Shown piece after piece: positions 26,948-35,069 of a stretch of 64,000 nucleotides of DNA. Each line of letters opens with the position of its first letter. The stretch's first letter is position 1. Position numbers and translations under genes: made by a program. The DNA comes from Sphingobacterium sp. R2 (GTDB lineage Bacteria > Bacteroidota > Bacteroidia > Sphingobacteriales > Sphingobacteriaceae), in assembly GCF_040760075.1 (NCBI RefSeq), contig NZ_CP142884.1:5022001-5086000 (forward strand). Reading direction: 5' to 3'. The notes beneath the pieces are model-generated. The model was not told the DNA's origin and did not search any database. It was given only the letters and a program-made list of their open reading frames with translations.

Positions 26948-28405
26948 ATGATTCACAAAATTGCGACGATTAAAAACCTAGGAAAACTCAAAAACCCTGT
27001 ATTTGGAAAAGAAAACTGGAATGGGATTCTGAAAAATATAAACATTGTATATGCAAATAATGGAAGTGGGAAAACCACTCTTTCCTTACTTTTTAGATCT
27101 TTAAAAGGAAATAACGAGATTTTGTCTAAAAAAAAATCCTTTCATTCAGATGGTCAAATAGAAATTCAAATATTTGACTCAACAAAAAGGGAATTTAATT
27201 ACAAAAGAAACAAATGAAATAAACACTACGAAAAAATTGAAATATTTGATAGTTTTTATGTTGAAGATAATGTTTATGTTATTACGGTCAAGGATGATCA
27301 TAAAGGGTCTTCAATTTTCGAAATTCTTCTAGGAGAAGACGCTATTAATTTGAGAAAGCAAATCGACATTTTAAATATTGAACTTAAAAAATTACAAATT
27401 AAAAGAACAAACATCAGAGCTAAAAAAAATAAAACTGAAGATGAAGTAAAGAAGAAAGAATACGAGTTGCTCATGATTCAAAACAGTCTTGAGAAAAAGG
27501 CAACTCGGGAAAAAATTAAAGATATCGAAGTTGGACTGGTAGAATTATCTAAAAAATATCAAGACCAATACTTATTTAAGATTAATGAATATCTGAAATA
27601 CTTTAACCCTTCCTTGAAACTTCTAAGGTTAAATCAATATAACACTAAGGCAGTTTACACCCTAGAGATACTTGGTTATCCTATCACAAACACAAAAATA
27701 CATTCTCTTAAATACTCTTTAAGCGAGGCGGATAAAAGTGCTCTCTCAATATCATTTTTCTTCTCTAAGTTAGAATTAACCCCAGATCTAAATAATTACA
27801 CTATCATAATAGACGATCCTATAACCAGTTTTGATTATTCAAGAAAAAGTAGCACCATAAATATGATATACAGGTTATCTAGCAAAGTAAAACAAATAAT
27901 CGTATTAACGCATGATCATCGATTTGCCTTCGATTTATCTAAAAAATTCTCGAACAGTTCAATCCCTTGTGAGAATATCAAAATAAACACGAATTCAGAA
28001 ACAAGCTATTTCCAACTACACAATATTGAGCGAGAAAATCTATCGGGAATTTTTAAAGACTTAACAGTACTAAATGAATATATATTAAACGGGGCACAAA
28101 CAGATTTAGAAAAAAGAGAAGTTATACGATGTATCCGCCCTGTAATAGAAGGTATATTTCGAATAAAATACTTCGGAATAATTAAACAAAATGAATGGTT
28201 AGGGGATATAATCGAAAAAATTAGACAGTCAACAACGAACACTGATTTTTATAGATATAAATCTATATTAAATAATATAATAGAGATAAATGATTACTCT
28301 AAGGAATTTCACCATAGTAATCCTCTATATTTTGAAACACCAATAAATGACTATGAGTTAAAATCGTATGTGAACAATACATTGAATCTTATACGGGAAA
28401 TATAG
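26948..28405 (+). pseudogene. AAA_13-type ABC ATPase gene interrupted by an in-frame TGA
   Basis: Two frames, 26948-27217 and 27350-28405, are in the same phase, and the bases between them continue the protein without frame change (HYEKIEIFDSFYVEDNVYVI and onward). The only interruption is a TGA at 27215-27217. Read through, the product is about 485 aa. It has Walker A ANNGSGKTT in the N-terminal part, a short coiled coil, an LSEADKSALS signature, Walker B 'YTIIIDDPITSFDYSR' and the switch His in 'IVLTHDHRF'. The set matches AAA_13/RloC-like ABC ATPases, with a shorter coiled coil than usual and no recognisable nuclease domain. Probably inactivated recently by one nonsense change; a sequencing error is possible. 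Confidence 0.78.
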
Positions 28406-28440
28406 GTTAATATTAAAAATTGAGAACTCGTTTTCTAAAA

Positions 28441-29928
28441 GGGAGCGTAACACCTGACACCAAGCCGAAGCATCCAGATCTGAAACCTCACATATACACT
28501 TAGGGATTCGAAGTAATGTTCTAAGGGATTCAGCTATGAGACTGTAACGTGAACTCGTGTCAGAGGAATAATTCAATAAGATTATTTATATTCAATTATT
28601 CAAACGACACGGTCATGAAAGAAAAAGACCCATTCGATTTTTCGTTAGTGTTTGTTTTTAAAGGAACTCAAGAGGGCTTCGCCGTTTTGAACGCTTCAAG
28701 GCAGAAGATGCAAGGTCTTTACGAAGGTAAAAGTTTGTCTCCCAATGATGGCGTCCTAGCGCCGTTAATGAAGCATCTGTTGGAATCAATGATGGATGGA
28801 GAACTGGAAAACCATTTGAACGAAGAGAAAGCTTCGGGCAATAGCAACCGTCGAAATGGCAAGACCAAAAAGACTGTCCGTGGCCTTAACACTGGAACAT
28901 TTAAGCTGGAAACAGGCCGGGATAGATCGGGAACGTTCGAGCCTAAAGTAGTACCTAAGAGACAATTAATCATCACTGAACAGCTTGAGGGACACGTGTT
29001 GAGCATGTATGCCAAAGGAATGAGCACACGGGCGATAAGCGAGTTTATACGCGAAATGTATGCAATGGAGATCTCTGCCACAGAAATATCACGTATTACA
29101 GAAAGTGTGCTTCCAGCGGTAAATGAGTGGCGTAGCAGGCCTCTTGAAGCTGTTTATCCCTTTGTATTCCTGGACTGTATGCACATCAAAGTTCGCCAGA
29201 ATGGAACTGTTGAATCGAGGGCTATCTATAATATCCTAGGAGTTGGTATGGATGGTAGAAAAGATCTAATCGGTCTTTATAGCTCAGAAAATGAGGGAGC
29301 TAAGTTCTGGCTTTCAGTTCTTACAGATCTAAAGCAACGTGGCGTTGAAGACATCCTTATTGCTTGTATTGATGGTCCAAAAGGGTTTCCAGAGGCCATA
29401 GAAGCTATTTTTCCAAAAACAAAGATCCAGTTGTGTATTGTTCACCAGATCAGAACAAGTATGCGCTATGTCACTGAGAAAGATAAAAAGCTTGTTATGG
29501 AGGATTTAAAGCCAGTCTATAAAGCCGTGAACGAAGAAATAGGTTATGAGAACCCCTTGTCTTTCGAAGAAAAATGGGGCAAGAAATATCCTCTCGCTGC
29601 CAAATCTTGGATGGATAATTGGACCAATCTTTCTACTTTCTTTGAGTACGAGGATCAGGTTCGCAAGATTATATACACCACAAATCCGATCGAGGGAATG
29701 CACCGTCAGATACGAAAAGTCATTAAGTCTAAAGGAGCCTTCAGCTCCGAACAGGCACTAATGAAATTGATGTATCTGATCATAAAGGATATCGCAAAAA
29801 AATGGACAATGCCAATGCATAACTGGGGCTTGACCATATCCCAACTTTATATTAGATTTGGGGATAGGCTCAAGCTCGAAAGAGGTTTTTAAGTTTTAAC
29901 CCTATGACACAGTTGGTGTTACACTCCC
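28441..29928 (+). mobile_element. IS256-family insertion sequence, copy 1
   Basis: The right terminus at 29928 (read inward GGGAGTGTAACACCAACTG) matches two left candidates. One is at 28441 (GGGAGCGTAACACC, 13 of 14 identical). The other is at about 28538 (GAGACTGTAACGTGAACTC), which resembles copy 2's left end better and lies 77 bp before the transposase start. The flanks show no target duplication (TTCTAAAA left, AAGGTCAT right). The element therefore probably arrived here through a deletion or recombination after insertion. It interrupts the last gene of the CBASS operon. Confidence 0.75.
28615..29892 (+). CDS. IS256-family (Mutator-like) DDE transposase
   Basis: From the ATG at 28615 the product is 425 aa. 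It has the family motifs: 'DGVLAPLMKHLLESMM' at the N-terminus, 'VYPFVFLDCMH' with the first catalytic Asp, 'LIACIDGPKGFPEAI' with the second, 'CIVHQIRTSMRYV', and the C-terminal Glu in 'TTNPIEGMHRQIRK'. The first 35 residues diverge from copy 2. The stretch at 28686-28706 reads FERFKAE in the +2 frame, matching copy 2's FERFKEE, and copy 1 lacks 2 nt there. The N-terminus is therefore locally frame-shifted although the ORF stays open. Activity is uncertain. Confidence 0.9.
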   Translation: MKEKDPFDFSLVFVFKGTQEGFAVLNASRQKMQGLYEGKSLSPNDGVLAPLMKHLLESMMDGELENHLNEEKASGNSNRRNGKTKKTVRGLNTGTFKLETGRDRSGTFEPKVVPKRQLIITEQLEGHVLSMYAKGMSTRAISEFIREMYAMEISATEISRITESVLPAVNEWRSRPLEAVYPFVFLDCMHIKVRQNGTVESRAIYNILGVGMDGRKDLIGLYSSENEGAKFWLSVLTDLKQRGVEDILIACIDGPKGFPEAIEAIFPKTKIQLCIVHQIRTSMRYVTEKDKKLVMEDLKPVYKAVNEEIGYENPLSFEEKWGKKYPLAAKSWMDNWTNLSTFFEYEDQVRKIIYTTNPIEGMHRQIRKVIKSKGAFSSEQALMKLMYLIIKDIAKKWTMPMHNWGLTISQLYIRFGDRLKLERGF

Positions 29929-30329
29929 AAGGTCATTACAAATGACAGAAAAACAGACAACCTAACATTGTCCTTTATAGCATTTTTGAGGAGGTTTAGG
30001 GGGGCTTTATTTGTAGCAATCCGATACATTAACATACTAGCACTCAATAGAGCCCAATATATTGTATCTTTTAGCAAGGATTTATCCCAAAAACCAAATA
30101 TTGACAGTAGGTATATCAAGCCATAAAAGTGACCTAGCGTCAGCAGGTATATAATGCTGAACTTCCAATTAAACAAAAGCTTTAGTAAATTCCATACTGA
30201 TTTACGTAGCTTAGGAGATGATATAATCAGGCAAATAATTATAGCTAGCCACGAGAGGTATGCCAGCTCTCTTGTGCTAAATATGGATATGAGGTTTTGT
30301 ATATCTTTATAGATTATTGAAAATTCCAT
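29919..30329 (-). pseudogene. Multi-TM protein, 3' end replaced by IS256 terminus
   Basis: The frame encodes at least four hydrophobic segments ('YLSWLAIIICLIIS', 'FSIIYLLTLGHFYGLIYLL', 'DTIYWALLSASMLMY', 'RLSVFLSFVMT'). The last three codons before the stop (Leu-Gly-Val) come from the IS end itself, whose GGGAGTGTAA supplies the stop. The natural C-terminus is lost and is not found on the far side of the IS. I start it at the ATG at 30329, 13 bases after the DUF6602 stop; 30371 is an alternative. It was the last gene of the CBASS-type operon and may have been its membrane-acting accessory or effector. Confidence 0.7.
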
Positions 30330-30342
30330 AGGGGAGTTGGTT

Positions 30343-31167
30343 TTATATCTGCTCGTCAACTTCTTCACCAATATTTTTTAAGTAGGCATTTAGATTTATC
30401 GCAGGTATTGTTCCGATTGCCTGTTGCAGATACCTCGTTAATTGCATAAAGAATGTTACAAAAGAGTTGTCGGCATTGCTGAATTTAATTTTGTTGAATT
30501 TTCTGTTAGAGTAAAACTCTAAATAAGCATCTTGCCCAGCGGTTGTAATTTCTGCATTAGGATTATAGTCAATATAAAAACTTCCATAATCAGCAATACA
30601 ACCCAAATCAATACTTTGAAGATTGTCTAATGCTTTTATGTGCTTTTCAATAGTGTTATTGTTTTGGTGTGTGAATGTGTTTGTACTACATAATATCCCC
30701 CCAACGATTTTAGTTAAAGGACGAGGAGACGATTTATGTCCGCCATTGATGAAACTTGCCGCTTCTCTTTTCAATATTCTTACACTTTCAATCTTTTCTC
30801 CCGCATATTCAATATAATTTTTGTCTCCGACATTTCCTTGTATATCAGGTTTTACTTCAAAAACAGCATATACGCCTTCGGCAGGTATGTAGTAAAAACC
30901 GTTTTGATTAAAAATAAATGGAGTGAACCAATTATCGTAAATCACAATATCCAATTGTTGACTTGTGTTGCCTTCATGATCTATCACAATTGCTTTATCA
31001 ACACAGTATCTATTTGGTAAGTATTTTCGTAACCATTCAATCCACGCATTTTCCAAGGCATCGCCTTTAGATCCGGGATGGTCAATAAATTCTCGATTTG
31101 TGTTCAATTGGGCAGACATCTGTTGCTGTAACCCCTTGAATAATTGTTTTAAATTAACTTGGTTCAT
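30343..31167 (-). CDS. DUF6602 family, PD-(D/E)XK-nuclease-like protein
   Basis: I start at the ATG at 31167 (MNQVNLKQL), which overlaps the Cap3 stop by 14 bp; a longer start at 31206 is possible. The 274-aa protein shows the DUF6602 pattern: 'GSKGDALENAWIEWLRKYLP', then SQQLDIVIYD and 'PAEGVYAVFEVKP'. The spaced Glu, Asp and E-x-K residues fit a PD-(D/E)XK nuclease core. In this operon it follows CD-NTase-Cap2-Cap3, so it may be the DNA-cutting effector or an accessory nuclease. DUF6602 also occurs as a single gene in other islands, so effector status is inference. Confidence 0.75.
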   Translation of the reverse strand: MNQVNLKQLFKGLQQQMSAQLNTNREFIDHPGSKGDALENAWIEWLRKYLPNRYCVDKAIVIDHEGNTSQQLDIVIYDNWFTPFIFNQNGFYYIPAEGVYAVFEVKPDIQGNVGDKNYIEYAGEKIESVRILKREAASFINGGHKSSPRPLTKIVGGILCSTNTFTHQNNNTIEKHIKALDNLQSIDLGCIADYGSFYIDYNPNAEITTAGQDAYLEFYSNRKFNKIKFSNADNSFVTFFMQLTRYLQQAIGTIPAINLNAYLKNIGEEVDEQI

Positions 31168-31624
31168 ATCTGAATAATTTATTTTCAAACCATGCGTAAA
31201 ATCCAAAAGTCACTGAGGACTTCGAATATCCAATTATTAGCAAAACAGGATTAGTAATGAAAGTATGCTTACTGTTTATAATCGTATTTATTGCCGAAAT
31301 ATCTGTTACGCTCGGTATGGGGTTATTATCTGGATGTGTATGCCATTCTCCGATGTAAACTAAAGAAGGATCTTGTCTGTAATACTCCTCCAACGCTTCC
31401 TTCAGTCCTTCAACACCTCTTTCGAAGCTTGTTTTGGTAGATTTAAAATCAATTGGTAATATACTATCAATGATGTTCACCGTTCTTTTATCGTCCGAAT
31501 AATATCCTACTAAAACCCCTCCAAATTCTTTTGGATACTGATTACGTCCATAAAGCACTAGCATATCTATTAAACTCTGTTCAATAGAAATCCTTAATCC
31601 AGTTTCCTTATTTACCAATTTCAC
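31154..31624 (-). CDS. cap3: JAMM/MPN+ deconjugating protease, CBASS Cap3-like
   Basis: A 156-aa protein with a complete JAMM zinc site: Glu33 in EFGGVLVG, His95-x-His97 in GEWHTHP, Ser105 and Asp108 (H-x-H-x7-S-x2-D). Cap3 proteins reverse Cap2-made conjugates of the CD-NTase. The start overlaps the Cap2 stop by 4 bp (translation coupling), and the stop overlaps the DUF6602 gene. All catalytic residues are present, so it should be active. A RadC-like or generic JAB annotation is possible, but the operon makes Cap3 by far the best call. Confidence 0.9.
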   Translation of the reverse strand: MKLVNKETGLRISIEQSLIDMLVLYGRNQYPKEFGGVLVGYYSDDKRTVNIIDSILPIDFKSTKTSFERGVEGLKEALEEYYRQDPSLVYIGEWHTHPDNNPIPSVTDISAINTIINSKHTFITNPVLLIIGYSKSSVTFGFYAWFENKLFRYEPS

Positions 31625-33276
31625 AGCTGCTGTAATTCAATTTCAAATCCATTTTTGTTATCCGTTGAGAGGTAAAAAGACCGCAGCTTAACTTCGCGTT
31701 CATAATTTAAATTGATCTGCTTTAAAGCATAGTGTACTAGTACAGAAATATCGTTATATGAAGCCTTAAATGTAGGGTTCCAACATCCTGTAGGATTGTA
31801 AAGATCTTCCACATCATTATTCAATAAAGCATAAATAGCATTGGTTGCACTATATAAATTTGGATTTACCGTACAAACCAGCTCTTTGGCATGATTTGTA
31901 ATACTTATACTGAAAATATCAGATTTTGTTGGGAGGTTATTCAACATAAATGCTACATCATTATCCGTCGTACAATCGAATACAACATCAAAATCAGAAA
32001 GTGCTTCGCAGAGATAGTTAGCCCATTCACCGTTACCAATTCTAAGCTTCGCTGTATCCAATAACTGTTCATTAAATTTCAGTGCAACGAATGGAGAAAT
32101 CGACCTTAACGTCGTCACCAACTCATGAATCTTTTTATTCACTCCAGTTGCAAATAAATACTCCGATCTACATACATTTCCAGCCTCTTTCATATCGTGA
32201 TCAATAATTATCAAATTTGTTGCACCACCCCTTACCAAAGTTTTTGCCAGGTTGCTACCGATCGCGCCCACCCCTAATACTGCAATTTTTGCTTTAGCTA
32301 ATCGATCGTTCATTTTGCCTCTTCCAAAGAAAAAATCATAGGAACAATTATCCGTTTGCTGCCACTTTATTTCTTGAGGTATGCAGAAGTAATTCCAAAC
32401 CCTCGTTTTAGGAATTCTATCAGCTTTGATTGGAGTTTTATCCATATCAATCCTTATTGATTGCCAATGAATATTGATATCATCTATTCTGTATCCTAAC
32501 AAAAGAGATACATAACTACCATTGTTCGGCTTCCAAGCTCGTTTTATATTATGCAAATATTCTTTGAATGAATATGGTAGGAATCCATCGAGAGCTGACC
32601 AATCGGATACCGCAAAACGACTCATTTCTACTGGGGGTTCTTTTAGAAACACAAAAAGTCCTTCAGACTTCTCCCTCGCATATAAATCAACAAAACCTGT
32701 ATCCCACTTACTTGTAGCGACTTTTTTATTTTTAATTCGGTAATCGACTACAATATTTGAGTGTAATATCTGCTGAGGCTTTCCTTTCACAATATTTGAA
32801 CTAATCCTCGAATAAGTAAAAATTCCGAAATCATCATCGTTAAATAGGTAGTCTACATCTGTAAACAGAAACACTTCACCTTCTGTTCCTGATTCAGCAG
32901 AAACAATGATATGCTCGTAGTGGCTATCTTTTCCTTTCTCAATGTAATATTTTTTTACCCACTGTTTTAAAGAATCGATGTCATAACCTATCTTTTGCGT
33001 TATATCTGAGCTATGTAGAGTGTGTAAGCAAATTGACCCGTCCCTATTAACGTGATTTAAAGAGATCAAATCTTTATTGATAAATCGAATAGCTTCCTGA
33101 CCTTGGAAACTTAGTGGATAGCAATCAAATATTTCAACTGCGAAATCCAATTGAACGTCCTCAATCGAAATTTTTATATTCCCTTTGAGCCGAATTTCTT
33201 CGGACTCAAAGGGAGTTAGAATTTCGACTCCATCTATCTGTTCTAAAGCAGAACCTATTTGGTCTAACCGGTCCAT
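31621..33276 (-). CDS. cap2: E2-E1 fusion (ThiF-like) conjugating enzyme, CBASS Cap2
   Basis: A 551-aa protein. Residues 1-150 form a ubiquitin-conjugating E2-like domain with the active-site block NHVNRDGSICLH (Cys83). The C-terminal 240 residues are an E1/ThiF domain with the nucleotide-binding loop VLGVGAIGSN (near residue 335), 'IIDHDMKEAGNVCR' and a candidate catalytic Cys in TNHAKELVC. Family knowledge: Cap2 adenylates and transfers the C-terminus of the CD-NTase onto target molecules to prime it. The neighbouring CD-NTase ends in a free Gly as required. It starts 3 bp after the CD-NTase stop. Confidence 0.9.
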   Translation of the reverse strand: MDRLDQIGSALEQIDGVEILTPFESEEIRLKGNIKISIEDVQLDFAVEIFDCYPLSFQGQEAIRFINKDLISLNHVNRDGSICLHTLHSSDITQKIGYDIDSLKQWVKKYYIEKGKDSHYEHIIVSAESGTEGEVFLFTDVDYLFNDDDFGIFTYSRISSNIVKGKPQQILHSNIVVDYRIKNKKVATSKWDTGFVDLYAREKSEGLFVFLKEPPVEMSRFAVSDWSALDGFLPYSFKEYLHNIKRAWKPNNGSYVSLLLGYRIDDINIHWQSIRIDMDKTPIKADRIPKTRVWNYFCIPQEIKWQQTDNCSYDFFFGRGKMNDRLAKAKIAVLGVGAIGSNLAKTLVRGGATNLIIIDHDMKEAGNVCRSEYLFATGVNKKIHELVTTLRSISPFVALKFNEQLLDTAKLRIGNGEWANYLCEALSDFDVVFDCTTDNDVAFMLNNLPTKSDIFSISITNHAKELVCTVNPNLYSATNAIYALLNNDVEDLYNPTGCWNPTFKASYNDISVLVHYALKQINLNYEREVKLRSFYLSTDNKNGFEIELQQL

Positions 33277-33279
33277 GTC

Positions 33280-34230
33280 TTATCCAAATTTGACAGGAGG
33301 AGGCACAGAACGAGAGTCTCCGTTAGAGCCGTAAGTTTCCTCCGGAGGAAACTTCTCATTGATTGGAAAATAAAGTTTAATCAAATCGCTTGATTCATCA
33401 ATTCTTTCAATCAGATAAGCAAAATCTGATGAAAGACTTTTCTTTTCATAATCTGTTAATGTATCAGCAACTTCATTATTGGTATTACCCGGATCTGGAA
33501 GAGAAATTGATTCTATATTATCCTTAATAAATACCAAAACAGAACGTAACTTATCCCAAAGACCACCTTCAATCGCTAGCTTATCGAATGCTTTTATAAC
33601 AATAAGCTCTATAAGAAATGACTTAGGATAATTCTGGTTTGTATGCTTCTTCCAAACCTTTAAAAGCCTGATGATATTACGAACGGACGTACGATCATCC
33701 CCACTTTGTCTTATATGGTCGACTTGTTTGCGTACATTGGAGCGGATATAATCACTTCCTTGCTCAAGATTGCCAAATTGCGAATACACATATAAGTTCA
33801 GCTTTTCATCCTCCACATACTGGCCTTGATTTAATTCTCTACCTGGCACTATATCTATTTTTACTACCTCTCCGTCAACGTCAGGGAAGAATTCTATTCC
33901 AATAGATACTTTTTGTTTACGAACGTGCGCCTCTCCATTAAATTCCTCATATAAAAAGTCGTACACCGCTTCATACATTTCCTCCAATGTACTAAAGGCG
34001 TTGCGTTTAAAAGGGGCCATTAAATCGAAATCAAATTTGAGATTAATTGCTGTATGCTTGGCAAATGAGCCAGAATTAAAAGGAGAATATAAATTATCCC
34101 CAAATCTTCCCTTGAGGCGGTCCTTTATTGTGTCTCTCTTTTCTTTGAACTTATCTAATAGCCCCTCTTCCTTACTTACCTTATGGGAGCTCAATACATC
34201 CCATAAGTAACTACTTCTATCAGTTGCCAT
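33280..34230 (-). CDS. cdnTase: CBASS CD-NTase (cGAS/DncV-like nucleotidyltransferase)
   Basis: A 316-aa protein with a full nucleotidyltransferase active site: Gly54-Ser55 in FNSGSFAKHT, Asp67 and Asp69 in KFDFDL, and Asp126 in VVKIDIVPG. A helical OAS-like C-terminal region follows ('TSVRNIIRLLKVWKKHTN', 'SFLIELIVIKAF'). The extreme C-terminus, SVPPPVKFG, is a flexible tail ending in Gly, the feature needed for Cap2-mediated conjugation. The enzyme is expected to make a cyclic di- or trinucleotide on phage infection; the product cannot be read from sequence. It overlaps the 2-TM gene upstream by 11 bp. Confidence 0.9.
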   Translation of the reverse strand: MATDRSSYLWDVLSSHKVSKEEGLLDKFKEKRDTIKDRLKGRFGDNLYSPFNSGSFAKHTAINLKFDFDLMAPFKRNAFSTLEEMYEAVYDFLYEEFNGEAHVRKQKVSIGIEFFPDVDGEVVKIDIVPGRELNQGQYVEDEKLNLYVYSQFGNLEQGSDYIRSNVRKQVDHIRQSGDDRTSVRNIIRLLKVWKKHTNQNYPKSFLIELIVIKAFDKLAIEGGLWDKLRSVLVFIKDNIESISLPDPGNTNNEVADTLTDYEKKSLSSDFAYLIERIDESSDLIKLYFPINEKFPPEETYGSNGDSRSVPPPVKFG

Positions 34231-34423
34231 TTATCACCTCCTTCTCGCTCTCCTCATTATTATTTGTACTACTTTTCTCCTTTGAGCTGGTATATCTAGG
34301 TGTAACACTGGTGAGAACACCTGCTAGCATTACCAAACCCCAATAGTCCTTATCCGCATAAATCATATATGCAGATATCAAAATCAAAAGAATTGACACT
34401 AAATTGTAACTAATGTACTTCAT
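34220..34423 (-). CDS. 67-aa two-TM protein in CBASS operon
   Basis: Two hydrophobic helices (about residues 7-23 and 27-43) separated by YADKDYWG, then a polar Ser/Asn/Glu tail. It lies between the 57-aa gene (1-bp gap) and the CD-NTase (11-bp overlap), so it belongs to the operon. It resembles minimal 2-TM membrane proteins of nucleotide-based conflict systems and could be a membrane-disrupting effector or an anchor; no nucleotide-sensing domain is visible, so the role remains open. Confidence 0.6.
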   Translation of the reverse strand: MKYISYNLVSILLILISAYMIYADKDYWGLVMLAGVLTSVTPRYTSSKEKSSTNNNEESEKEVINGN

Positions 34424-34424
34424 T

Positions 34425-34598
34425 TTATTTCTCCCTCCTTACTCCTTTAAACTTACCACCAGATGTTTTCACATCCATAAATTGTCCTGTTTGTGTATCA
34501 CGCTTCGTCCATAATCCTGTTGTTGGATTTTGAGACTGCGTACGCCCACCGACGTATCCGTGACGACGATTGTCACCCGATTTGCCATTTCCAGCCAT
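34425..34598 (-). CDS. 57-aa basic protein heading the CBASS operon
   Basis: The ATG at 34598 opens a frame of 57 codons, too short for most gene finders. It starts MAGNGKSGDNRRHGYVGGRT, continues with TGLWTKRDTQTGQFMDVK and ends FKGVRREK. The Gly/Arg-rich N-terminus and the 'W-x-KRDT-x-TG-x-FMDVK' block look like a real conserved small family that I recall seeing beside CBASS-type and other defence genes, without a function. It ends 1 bp before the 2-TM gene start. The protein is basic and could bind nucleic acid. Confidence 0.65.
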   Translation of the reverse strand: MAGNGKSGDNRRHGYVGGRTQSQNPTTGLWTKRDTQTGQFMDVKTSGGKFKGVRREK

Positions 34599-34734
34599 AA
34601 CTTTTTTAGCTTTGAAATTTTAACCATTGCTTATACCAGACCATATTGAATATCTTTTTGCAAAAAAATACATACGGATAATCAAGGCGATCTTGCTTAA
34701 GCTTTATTTAATCCCAGAAATAACGTGATTTGTA

Positions 34735-34937
34735 CTTAGGAAACCGGTCAGCGTGTAACCCCGGCTGTGACTAGAAAGAGAAAGTATAATTGCGGTTTTT
34801 CCGCAAAAAATTTTGATTATGCAAAACAAAAAGCTTTATTTTGCGTTCAAATAAAAGAACAATTACTTTCGTCTTGGCTTTCTAGCCACGGATGATACAA
34901 AAGAGCTAAGAGGTCGAAGACTTAGCTCTTTTTTTTA
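34735..34937 (+). ncRNA. Candidate structured RNA ending in a terminator
   Basis: The spacer between the CBASS and Rlo operons contains a long-range pairing between GTGACTAGAAAG (34767-34778) and CTTTCTAGCCAC (34878-34889, one G-U pair). It encloses two local hairpins: TTGCGG/CCGCAA at 34790-34806 and GCAAAA/TTTTGC at 34821-34844. The stretch closes with a perfect 10-bp hairpin (34901-34910 with 34921-34930) and a T run. No + strand ORF needs that terminator. This suggests a roughly 200-nt untranslated transcript; promoter and family are not identified. Confidence 0.35.
34901..34937 (+). terminator. Rho-independent terminator with no upstream + strand gene
   Basis: AAGAGCTAAG pairs with CTTAGCTCTT around a 10-nt loop and is followed by T8. 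On the - strand the hairpin is preceded by A8 and could also stop RloAB transcription before the CBASS promoter. Confidence 0.75.
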
Positions 34938-35069
34938 TACCATCCTCCCACATCTATCCATATCTCATTTTCATACTACTAATTATTTTATTATTAACCT
35001 ATCAGTTACAAACAAAATTACTAAAATTTAAATCACCATTTCCTACAAACAAGATGGAAGTTTTCCACA

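Noticed and set aside
34735..34937. Retron msr-msd RNA
   Set aside because: No reverse transcriptase gene is nearby.
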